Assembly (NCBI RefSeq): GCF_022655595.1
Contig: NZ_CP093379.1
Location: forward strand, 165,001 to 229,000
DNA length: 64,000 bases
Direction of reading: 5' to 3'
From: Ignatzschineria rhizosphaerae
GTDB taxonomy: Bacteria > Pseudomonadota > Gammaproteobacteria > Cardiobacteriales > Wohlfahrtiimonadaceae
In this document: positions 56,649 to 64,000 of the stretch, one piece after another
How positions within the stretch are numbered: position 1 is the stretch's first letter
Layout: every line of letters starts with the position of its first letter
Notes under the pieces: generated by a model
Told to the model about the DNA's origin: nothing
Seen by the model: the letters and a program-made list of their open reading frames with translations, nothing else
Database searches by the model: none
Position numbers and translations under genes: made by a program

Positions 56649-57659
56649 ATGGATATTCGATTTGGAGTTATTGAAAAATATTTTCTTGATAGAGGGTTTG
56701 GTTTTGTAAAATGTATATTGCCAGAGTTGCGTTCAGAGGGTCTCTTTTTTCATATATCGACTATAATTAAAACTGATCCTGAATTAGTCAAATCAATAGA
56801 AAGAAATAGTTTTTCAGATGTGTTTTTTTGGTTTGAAGTTGAAAAAAGTTCTAAAGGATATCGTTTAAAAGGAGTAATTAATGCTGACAGGGTAAGTAAG
56901 ATGATCAAGGCAAAAGAGAAAGGGGTTATTGTTCAGAAACTGAATGAATTATGGGATGATTCTATTGTTGGGAAGAGTCCTAGTTGGTTGTATTTTGTTA
57001 CAAAGGTAATCCAAGGAGAAGATGTAGCCGAGAGTAATTTACTTTATTTAACAGAACAGCAAGAAAAAATTAGACTTGAAGCCCAAAGAAAAGAAGAGAA
57101 AGAAAAATCTGTTTTAAAAGAAAGGCTCTTAAAGTTAGTTAGTACAGAGGATTTTAATGATGAAGAGATATTAGAGATGTTAGATTCGTTGAATTACTCA
57201 AAAGATGTTGATTGGATTATAGAGGATAAAAAAAGAGATCAGCGATTAAGAAAGGAGTTACTTACATTAGTAGACAACTCTATTATTAAATATAGTTCTG
57301 ATGAGATTAATGAAATGTTGTTTGAATTGCAAGGTGCAAACGAGTGGCTACAATCAACAACACCTGTTGATATAATTAGTGAAAAAGAGTTTGAATATTT
57401 AGTTAAAGAAGTATCAAAACAGGGTTTCACTAGGAGTAAACAGGTTAGTGATTACATTATCAATAATAGACTTGGATATAAATATCCTCACATTTCGGGT
57501 TATGTAATTATGAGTAGAGGAGAAGAGCAATGGAGTTTTAAGGGCGGATTCCCTTCAAATATATATGGTCGTCTTTGTCGAAAACTTGGATTGTCCAATG
57601 AGAATTCTAATGCAAGGGCTGTAGGCTTTTTCTCATTTAAAGAGACAGGTAAATATTAA
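56649..57659 (+). CDS. Cold-shock-domain protein with duplicated helical repeats
   Basis: This 336-residue protein has an N-terminal cold-shock-like OB fold (~1-75), with the RNP-like GFGFVK and FFHISTI motifs. A charged helical stretch (~130-165) follows. Two similar ~33-residue segments (LLKLVSTEDFNDEEILEML and LLTLVDNSIIKYSSDEINEML) suggest an internal duplication. The C-terminal ~90 residues form an unrecognised domain (FPSNIYGRLCRKLGL). Probably nucleic-acid binding; the function is unknown. GAGGGTGT lies upstream of the ATG. Confidence 0.7.
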   Translation: MDIRFGVIEKYFLDRGFGFVKCILPELRSEGLFFHISTIIKTDPELVKSIERNSFSDVFFWFEVEKSSKGYRLKGVINADRVSKMIKAKEKGVIVQKLNELWDDSIVGKSPSWLYFVTKVIQGEDVAESNLLYLTEQQEKIRLEAQRKEEKEKSVLKERLLKLVSTEDFNDEEILEMLDSLNYSKDVDWIIEDKKRDQRLRKELLTLVDNSIIKYSSDEINEMLFELQGANEWLQSTTPVDIISEKEFEYLVKEVSKQGFTRSKQVSDYIINNRLGYKYPHISGYVIMSRGEEQWSFKGGFPSNIYGRLCRKLGLSNENSNARAVGFFSFKETGKY

Positions 57660-57670
57660 TATTTTTTTTA

Positions 57671-57705
57671 TAAAGCCTAGCAGTCATCATACTAGGCTTT
57701 ATAAA
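57671..57705. terminator. Bidirectional terminator between the CSD gene and uvrA
   Basis: TAAAGCCTAG and CTAGGCTTTA form a 10-bp stem. A- and T-rich flanks on both sides serve both convergent genes. Confidence 0.8.
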
Positions 57706-57736
57706 AATATTTAACTAATATTGTTAATTACTAAGA

Positions 57737-60565
57737 CTACTTCTTCTCTAAAAGCGGTTTAAGATATTTCCCCGTATAGCTCTCTTTGCATTTTGTGATC
57801 TCTTCTGGCGTACCGGCAAAGATAATATTGCCGCCTCTAGCGCCACCTTCAGGGCCGATATCAATGAGCCAGTCGGCAGTTTTAATTACATCTAAGTTAT
57901 GCTCGATGATGATAACGGTATTGCCTTTATCTCGAAGCGTATGAATGACTTGAAGTAGTTGGGCAATATCGTGAAAGTGAAGCCCTGTAGTGGGTTCATC
58001 AAGGATATAGACTGTTTTACCCGTATCACGTTTTGAAAGCTCGCGAGAGAGTTTTACACGCTGCGCCTCTCCGCCTGAAAGGGTTGTCGCATTTTGCCCA
58101 AGCGTAATATAGCTTAATCCTACTTCCATGAGAGTTTCTAAGCGGCGATGGACCACAGGAATGGCATCAAAAAATTGATAAGCTTCCTCTACGGTCATAT
58201 TAAGGACATCATTAATTGATTTTCCTTTATAGAGGATATCGAGCGTTTCTCGGTTATAGCGCTTTCCTTGGCACTCATCGCACATGACGTAAACATCAGG
58301 CAAGAAGTGCATCTCAACTTTGATTAAGCCATCCCCTTGGCAGTTTTCACAACGGCCACCTTTCACGTTGAAGCTAAAGCGTCCGGGTTGATAGCCGCGA
58401 GCTCTTGCTTCTGGCGTATTGGCAAAAATTTCTCGAATGGGTGTAAAGAGCCCTGTATAAGTAGCAGGGTTAGAGCGAGGAGTTCTTCCAATCGGGCTTT
58501 GATCGATATTGACGATTTTATCAATAAGATCTAAGCCTTCAATTTTCTTGTAAGGCGCAACTTCAATGCTATTGTTTTTGTTAAGAATACGCGCAATAGA
58601 GCTATAAAGCGTATCATTAACGAGCGTTGATTTTCCAGAACCTGAAACGCCGGTAACGCAGGTTAATAAGCCTAATGGGAATGATGCGGTAATATCTTTA
58701 AGGTTATTGCCAGAAGCGCCGATGAGTTTAATCTGCTGTTTAGGATCATTTTTTGTACGCTCTTTAGGAACTTCAATTTTTTTACGACCAGAGAGATAAT
58801 CTGCCGTAAGAGAATCTTTATTTTTCATCACCTCTTTAGGTGTTCCTGCTGCTACGATATTCCCGCCATGAACGCCGGCGCCAGGGCCAATATCGACAAT
58901 ATAGTCAGATGATAAAATCGCATCTTCATCATGTTCAACCACAATCACTGTATTACCAAGATCACGTAGATGAAACAGGGTTTGTAGTAAGCGATCATTA
59001 TCTCGCTGATGAAGTCCTATGGAAGGCTCATCAAGTACATATAAAACGCCCATTAATCCTGCGCCAATTTGAGATGCAAGACGAATACGTTGTGCTTCAC
59101 CGCCGGAGAGTGTTTCAGCTGAGCGAGAGAGATTCAGGTAATCAAGCCCCACATTGACAAGAAAGCCTAGGCGCTCTTGAATTTCTTTAAAGATCTTATC
59201 TGCAATCTCTTGTTTGGCACCTTTAAGGATCACGTTTTGCGACCAATCAAGCGCATCACTAATGGGGAGTGCGGTAATTTGATGAATGGCTTTACCTTCA
59301 ATGAGGACATTTTTAGCCGCAACGCCTAAACGGCTACCTTCACAATCAGGACAAGAACGCATCGCAAGAAAGCGAGTTAAGCTTTCTCGAACTATTTGAG
59401 AGTCTGTTTCACGGTAACGGCGCTCAAGATTATTTAAGATCCCTTCAAAGGGATGGATACGGATCGATTTTTGACCGCGATTACTCAAGTAATGGAACTC
59501 GATCTCTTCTTCTCCTGATCCATAAAGAAGGATCTTTTGAATTTTTTTTGGGAGTTTTTCAAATGGCGTATCTGGATCAAATCCATAATGTTTACCAAGT
59601 GATTCGATCATAGAGAAGTAGTAGCTTGAATTTCGGTCCCAGCCACGAATCGCACCATTAGAAAGCGGTAGTGAAGGTTCTGCAACAACTCTTTCTGGAT
59701 CGAAGTATTGATTTACTCCAAGACCATCACAACTAGGGCAAGCGCCTTCAGGGTTATTAAAAGAGAAGAGACGAGGCTCTAACTCTGCAATGGTAAATCC
59801 GCATTCTGGGCAGGCATAGTTTGCCGAAAATTGTAATAGCGTCTCTTCACTTTTCATATCGACGATCGCCGCTAATCCGTTAGAGAGATCTAGCGCTGTC
59901 TCAAGTGACTCAGAGAGACGAACGCGGATATCTTCCCGAACTCTAAAGCGATCAACCACGACATCGATATCATGGTGCTGTTTGGCATTAATTTCTGGTA
60001 GCTCATCAATTTCGTAAGTTGTGCCATCAATACGAACACGTAAGAAGCCTTTTGCTTTGAGTTCTTCAAAGAGCTTAAGGTGTTCGCCTTTACGATTACG
60101 CACGATCGGAGAGATGAGCATTAAGCGAAGCTCATCTGATAAACCCATCGTCATATCGACCATTTGTGGGATTGTTTGCGCATTAAGTGGTAGATGATGT
60201 GTTGGGCAATGAGGCGTACCAATGCGAGCAAAGAGAAGGCGAAGATAATCGTAGATCTCAGTGACCGTACCAACGGTTGATCTTGGGTTATGCGAGGTTG
60301 ATTTTTGTTCAATCGAGATTGCCGGTGAGAGACCTGAAATATGGTCTACATCAGGTTTTCCCATCACAGAAAGGAATTGTCTTGCATAAGAAGAGAGAGA
60401 CTCAACATAGCGGCGCTGACCTTCAGCGTAGAGCGTATCGAATGCTAAAGAGGATTTTCCTGAACCTGAAAGACCTGTAATCACTACCAGCTTATTGCGG
60501 GGAAGTGAGAGACTGATATCTTTGAGATTGTGCGTACGAGCACCTTGAATTGTAATATCTTCCAT
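57737..60565 (-). CDS. uvrA: Excinuclease ABC subunit A
   Basis: This 942-residue nucleotide-excision-repair ATPase matches the usual UvrA length (~940). It has two ABC modules (P-loops [12 protein letters not shown] at ~31 and [13 protein letters not shown]), two signatures ([24 protein letters not shown]) and zinc clusters CPEC/CPSC and CENC/CDEC. It scans DNA for damage together with UvrB. The start is the ATG at 60565 (GAAGGTATT before it); 20 extra upstream codons are unsupported. No clear LexA box is visible. Confidence 0.96.
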   Translation of the reverse strand: MEDITIQGARTHNLKDISLSLPRNKLVVITGLSGSGKSSLAFDTLYAEGQRRYVESLSSYARQFLSVMGKPDVDHISGLSPAISIEQKSTSHNPRSTVGTVTEIYDYLRLLFARIGTPHCPTHHLPLNAQTIPQMVDMTMGLSDELRLMLISPIVRNRKGEHLKLFEELKAKGFLRVRIDGTTYEIDELPEINAKQHHDIDVVVDRFRVREDIRVRLSESLETALDLSNGLAAIVDMKSEETLLQFSANYACPECGFTIAELEPRLFSFNNPEGACPSCDGLGVNQYFDPERVVAEPSLPLSNGAIRGWDRNSSYYFSMIESLGKHYGFDPDTPFEKLPKKIQKILLYGSGEEEIEFHYLSNRGQKSIRIHPFEGILNNLERRYRETDSQIVRESLTRFLAMRSCPDCEGSRLGVAAKNVLIEGKAIHQITALPISDALDWSQNVILKGAKQEIADKIFKEIQERLGFLVNVGLDYLNLSRSAETLSGGEAQRIRLASQIGAGLMGVLYVLDEPSIGLHQRDNDRLLQTLFHLRDLGNTVIVVEHDEDAILSSDYIVDIGPGAGVHGGNIVAAGTPKEVMKNKDSLTADYLSGRKKIEVPKERTKNDPKQQIKLIGASGNNLKDITASFPLGLLTCVTGVSGSGKSTLVNDTLYSSIARILNKNNSIEVAPYKKIEGLDLIDKIVNIDQSPIGRTPRSNPATYTGLFTPIREIFANTPEARARGYQPGRFSFNVKGGRCENCQGDGLIKVEMHFLPDVYVMCDECQGKRYNRETLDILYKGKSINDVLNMTVEEAYQFFDAIPVVHRRLETLMEVGLSYITLGQNATTLSGGEAQRVKLSRELSKRDTGKTVYILDEPTTGLHFHDIAQLLQVIHTLRDKGNTVIIIEHNLDVIKTADWLIDIGPEGGARGGNIIFAGTPEEITKCKESYTGKYLKPLLEKK

Positions 60566-60877
60566 AATACCTTCATAAAGGAGCGGGAGGCTCCTTGTCA
60601 TTAGATTTGTTTTTTGCCATAGCATAATATTGGGGCAAATAGGGGGAAATCAAGCTCCACTTGAAAATATCTTATTGTTTTCATAAGGCTTGATTTACGA
60701 AGTCGCGCAAGTAACCTACCGTTTTTTATTATCACTTCAAGAGGTTTTTTCCTAGAATGATGATAAAACTTACCTACAATCTGCCCATAAAAAGCAAGGA
60801 GTCGCAGATAATTTGCGGTAATTTTAATAGTATCTTTGGTTTAAAAGGACTATCCTGCGGCGGGAATGCTTGCTTCC
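60566..60877. other. Non-coding gap upstream of uvrA
   Basis: About 310 bp with no gene. The part 60838-60877 is an inverted match to 62683-62732 on the other side of ctpA, described as a finding. No clear promoter palindrome seen. Confidence 0.5.
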
Positions 60878-60996
60878 TATAGTAAAATTAGTTTAATAGT
60901 GATTGATTAAATCAGTTTGCCGGCTTCCTTGATAAGAGGCGCAAGAATCGTAGTATTTTGGCATCGTACAAGCTGATTTGATATATACACTGTACT
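60878..60996. repeat. MITE-like element, copy F (truncated at ctpA 3' end)
   Basis: It begins TATAGTAAAATTAGTTTAA and has interior TTGCCGGC...ACAAGCTGATTTGATA as in C. The far terminal repeat is missing where it enters the ctpA 3' end, and the ctpA stop codon (60995-60997) falls in MITE-like sequence. Confidence 0.7.
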
Positions 60997-62332
60997 ATTT
61001 TACGATATTGCTCGAGTAGCTGATCGCTTTTAGGATATTGAGCGCTTCATAGAGCGGGAAATCCCCTTGTTCAATCAGGTCAGCAAAGTTTGCCGGCATT
61101 CGAGATTGATTATTAGGATCATTACTATTTTCTAAATGGCCGATATTATCCACTTCACGAGAAGTTTCTTGGGTGTTAATTTTAGCACTGATATTGGGCA
61201 GTATCACATCGGGAGTGATGCCATAGTTTTGGATGGAGTTTCCATTAGGGGTGTAATAGCGGGCAGATGTATAGCGAATAGCATCTCCATTTTTAAGTGG
61301 TTGAATACTTTGAATGGAGCCTTTGCCGTAACTTCTCTCACCAACAATAAGTGCCCGTGAATGATCTTGGAGTGCACCAGCTACGATCTCAGAGCCAGAA
61401 GCAGACTGTGAATTGATAAGGATAATAAGCGGAATATCTGTAATGATATCGCCCTTTTTGGCTTCATAACGATCTTTAAAGCGTTCTGATTGTCCTGAAG
61501 TATAGGTAATTAATCCTTCATCAAGAAAAAGGTCCGCAACAGCGATAGCCGCAGTGAGTAATCCTCCTCGGTTATCTCGTAGATCGAGAATAACGCCATG
61601 AATTTCAGAATTTTCTGTTTTAGCTTCTACTTCAAGTGCCATCAGTGCGTTAACGAGCTCTTCATCGCTTTTTTGTTGGAAGCGACCTAGCTTAAAATAA
61701 GCAAATTCATGATTGTAGAGCTGCGCATTTGAAAGGCTTGGAGTATGAATGTTTTGGCGCTTTAAGGTGTAATCAAAGGTTTCACCTTCTCGTAAAATGG
61801 TGAGTGTGATGTTGGTGTCAACTTTTCCTTGAAGCGTATTCTCGTACTCTTTAGGATTGATCATTGAAACATCTTCGTTATTAATTTTCGTGATCTGATC
61901 TTTCACTTTTAATTGCGCTTTAAAAGCAGGGCTATTATCGAAGACTTTTTCGATAATGAGTACTTGATGATTCGCATCTAAGCGAGTTTCAATCCCAATG
62001 CCGGCAAAGGAGCCTGATGTTTGGTTTTGAATACGCTGATACTCCTCTTTGGGATAATATTTTGAGTGAGGATCTAGCGCAAGCATGCCTTTTATTGCAT
62101 TTTGAATGAGCTCTTTATCGCTAATTGGATCGACATAATTATTTTTAAGCTGTTCAAAAATATCACTAAATAGACGTAGCTCATCGATAGGCATCTTACT
62201 AGGCTCAGGTTTTGAAATGAGCTCAATATTTTGTTGTTCAATTATAATGTCGGTCGTTTCTTTAGCGATTAAAGGTGCGCTAAGCGTGCTTAAAATCCAG
62301 AAGAAGAGAAGGGGGAGCATCTGTTTTTTCAT
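60995..62332 (-). CDS. ctpA: S41-family C-terminal processing peptidase
   Basis: This 445-residue periplasmic or envelope serine protease has a signal peptide (MKKQMLPLLFFWILSTLSAPLIA). A PDZ domain (~100-190, GSFAGIGIETRL...) precedes the Ser-Lys dyad (SASGSEIVAG, Ser ~310; YGKGSIQ, Lys ~336). CtpA/Prc-type proteases trim or degrade proteins from the C-terminus. It follows gpmI, as in several gammaproteobacteria, but the envC gene often between them is absent. AAGGTCTTT precedes the ATG. Confidence 0.94.
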   Translation of the reverse strand: MKKQMLPLLFFWILSTLSAPLIAKETTDIIIEQQNIELISKPEPSKMPIDELRLFSDIFEQLKNNYVDPISDKELIQNAIKGMLALDPHSKYYPKEEYQRIQNQTSGSFAGIGIETRLDANHQVLIIEKVFDNSPAFKAQLKVKDQITKINNEDVSMINPKEYENTLQGKVDTNITLTILREGETFDYTLKRQNIHTPSLSNAQLYNHEFAYFKLGRFQQKSDEELVNALMALEVEAKTENSEIHGVILDLRDNRGGLLTAAIAVADLFLDEGLITYTSGQSERFKDRYEAKKGDIITDIPLIILINSQSASGSEIVAGALQDHSRALIVGERSYGKGSIQSIQPLKNGDAIRYTSARYYTPNGNSIQNYGITPDVILPNISAKINTQETSREVDNIGHLENSNDPNNQSRMPANFADLIEQGDFPLYEALNILKAISYSSNIVK

Positions 62333-62422
62333 AAAGACCTTATCTAAAATGAGCCGATCAAACCTTGAAATTGCCTCAGTTATTAAGAGGAAGCTATCTG
62401 CGCTTGTGATGTGAATCTATTT

Positions 62423-62682
62423 TATAGTGAAATAAGATTAAGAAAAGCCTTTGATTTAAATTGCGGGTTCGAGATCGTAAAATCGATTTAAGAAACCCTA
62501 GTTTTAAATAGCTGGCACGGGATTTTAGAAAGAACATAAAACATTCCCTCCAGCCTTACATAAATCTATAAAGGTACGTATTAAACGGTGTTTGCAAGAT
62601 ATCGGATAGGGCGATGCTTGTATTTCTCATAATCGATGCGCCGGCAATGTGATTTAGTGACTTTTAAACTGATTTCACAATA
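62423..62682. repeat. MITE-like element, copy G (long form, nested ends)
   Basis: The core is 62472-62682 (ATCGTAAAATCGATTTAAG to TTAAACTGATTTCACAATA). A further left-end-like TATAGTGAAATAAGATTAAG lies at 62423, suggesting a nested or duplicated end. It contains the ACATTCCCTCCAGC segment of copy B. Confidence 0.75.
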
Positions 62683-62744
62683 AGAAGCAGGCAAGCATTC
62701 CTTCACGCCGCAAAATGGCCCCTTTAAACTAAAGATATGACCAT

Positions 62745-62781
62745 AAAAAATCAGCAAAGGATAGATCCTTCGCTGATTTTT
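62745..62781. terminator. Terminator downstream of gpmI
   Basis: Strong stem AAAATCAGCAAAGGAT with ATCCTTCGCTGATTTT (small bulge) and A and T runs at both sides. It lies 36 bp after the gpmI stop. Confidence 0.88.
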
Positions 62782-62816
62782 GAGGGGGTATTTCCATAAT
62801 TGGCGATGTAAATCTA

Positions 62817-64000
62817 TTATTGGAAATGAATGAGATTTTTACCAGTCATCTCTTTTGGCTGCGTTACCCCTAAAAGATAGAGAATTGTTGGTGCTAAGTC
62901 ACAAAGTGCACCATCAGGCTCTAAGGTTGCGCGTTTACCTACGTAGATGAGTGGAACGGGTGTTGTCGTATGCGCTGTATGAGGTTGATTAGTTTTATCA
63001 TCCCATGTTTTTTCCGCATTTCCATGATCAGCGGTGACGAGCATCTCACCACCTACTTTTTTGACCGCGTCATAAACTTTGCCAAGACCTGTATCTACCG
63101 CTTCAATTGCTTTAACAATTGCTTCAAAAACGCCGGTATGACCAACCATATCCGGATTTGCATAGTTACAGATAATGACATCAAATTTCTCAGACTCTAC
63201 CGCTTCAACAAGTTTCGCAGTTACTTCTGGTGCGCTCATCTCTGGTTGAAGGTCATAGGTTGCAACTTTAGGAGAGTTTACTAAAATACGCTCCTCGCCT
63301 TCAAAGACTTTTTCACGGCCACCATTAAAGAAGAAGGTGACGTGAGGATATTTTTCAGTCTCGGCAATACGAAGCTGTGTTAAACCTTCATTAGCCAGAA
63401 CTTCGCCAAGGCCATTGTTGAGCTCAAGTGGTGGATAGGCAATCTCCGTTGGAAGATCTGCTTTATATTGTGTCAATGAGACAAAATGGGAGAGTTTAGG
63501 CAGGTGTTTTGGTTTAAAGCCTTCAAAATCAGCCTGAACAAATGGATAGCTAATTTCACGAGCACGGTCAGCACGAAAGTTCATAAAGATTACCGCATCA
63601 CCATCATTGATTTTTACTGACTCCCCAATAACGGTTGCTTTGACAAATTCATCATTTTCGCCACGGGCATAAGCATTTTCTAATCCTTGAAGAGCGGTAT
63701 CCGCTTGATATTGACCTAAACCTTGGCTCACAAGATCATAAGCTTGCTCCACACGTTCCCAGCGATTATCACGATCCATCGCAAAATAACGACCAATCAT
63801 TGTTGCTAAGCGTCCTTTGCCTAGTTTAGCAAAGAGTGCATCAGCCTTTTCCAAAGAGGGTTTTGCTGATTGTGGTGGCATATCACGTCCATCTAAAAAT
63901 GCATGAAGATAGATTTTTTCTAAGCCTTTACTAGCCGCAAGCTCAATGAGTGCAAAGATATGCTTTTCATCTGAGTGAACGCCGCCGGGGGAGAGAAGTC
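62817..64000 (-). CDS. gpmI: 2,3-bisphosphoglycerate-independent phosphoglycerate mutase (5' end cut off)
   Basis: The gene continues past the right window edge: reading on from the internal Met at 63881 gives [22 protein letters not shown] then [14 protein letters not shown], both core GpmI sequence. About 394 codons are present. Visible motifs include [40 protein letters not shown] and [12 protein letters not shown] (manganese ligands). It interconverts 3- and 2-phosphoglycerate in glycolysis. The N-terminal catalytic Ser lies outside the window. Confidence 0.95.
   Translation of the reverse strand, partial: LLSPGGVHSDEKHIFALIELAASKGLEKIYLHAFLDGRDMPPQSAKPSLEKADALFAKLGKGRLATMIGRYFAMDRDNRWERVEQAYDLVSQGLGQYQADTALQGLENAYARGENDEFVKATVIGESVKINDGDAVIFMNFRADRAREISYPFVQADFEGFKPKHLPKLSHFVSLTQYKADLPTEIAYPPLELNNGLGEVLANEGLTQLRIAETEKYPHVTFFFNGGREKVFEGEERILVNSPKVATYDLQPEMSAPEVTAKLVEAVESEKFDVIICNYANPDMVGHTGVFEAIVKAIEAVDTGLGKVYDAVKKVGGEMLVTADHGNAEKTWDDKTNQPHTAHTTTPVPLIYVGKRATLEPDGALCDLAPTILYLLGVTQPKEMTGKNLIHFQ

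Overview
The window looks like a chromosomal segment of a moderately AT-rich gammaproteobacterium. The order accD-folC-dedD-cvpA, the pairs rsmE-gshB and gpmI-ctpA, mlaA, plsY, uvrA, ubiG and a YoaA/DinG helicase are all typical of that class. The low GC, a SufU/SufT pair and a Bap/LapA-type adhesin would suit the Ignatzschineria/Wohlfahrtiimonas group, but that assignment is a guess.

Layout. 1-1.85 kb: 3' end of a 23S rRNA gene, 5S rRNA and terminator. 1.9-2.8 kb: three tandem ~304-bp non-coding units. 2.9-6.3 kb: AEC transporter, lipoprotein and DcuC-type transporter. 6.6-24.6 kb: one large, apparently co-directional locus behind a good sigma70-type promoter. It encodes a TolC-like outer-membrane protein, a 2,679-residue serine-aspartate (SD) repeat adhesin, a LapB-like type I ABC exporter, an HlyD/LapC-like adaptor, a 1,027-residue protein joining an alpha/alpha-toroid-like region to a complete MurF-like ligase, and a GT4 glycosyltransferase with the TarM/GtfA/SdgA-SdgB architecture. 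24.6-30.1 kb: accessory stretch with an adenosine-deaminase-like gene, a frameshifted IS481-like element, small orphan genes, an S24/XRE repressor, a hexapeptide acyltransferase and tRNA-Arg(CCG). 30.2-51.2 kb: mainly housekeeping genes on the minus strand (yicC, M42 peptidase, gshB, rsmE, mlaA, an ABC-2 exporter, rluB with a 21-copy 12-residue tail, plsY, yoaA, two M16 peptidases, an SDR, ubiG, cvpA, dedD-like, folC, accD). 51.5-57.7 kb: sufU, sufT, orphan membrane proteins, a lipase-like hydrolase and a cold-shock-domain protein. 57.7-64 kb: uvrA, ctpA and gpmI (5' end cut by the window).

The most interesting part is the 6.6-24.6 kb locus. SD-repeat stalks are best known from Gram-positive, sortase-anchored staphylococcal adhesins, where dedicated GT4 enzymes glycosylate the SD region. 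Here a Gram-negative type I-secreted Bap/LapA-like adhesin carries two SD tracts built from the same degenerate 18-bp unit, and its operon ends with a glycosyltransferase of that architecture plus an unusual MurF fusion. I infer a secretion-plus-modification system for an SD adhesin, possibly including amide-bond chemistry on the dense aspartate side chains. That last step is speculative.

A second theme is repetitive intergenic DNA. A family of palindromic MITE-like elements (about 147-213 bp when intact) has related terminal inverted repeats. At least seven copies or fragments occur, several at gene 3' ends, and two oppositely oriented copies bracket ctpA.
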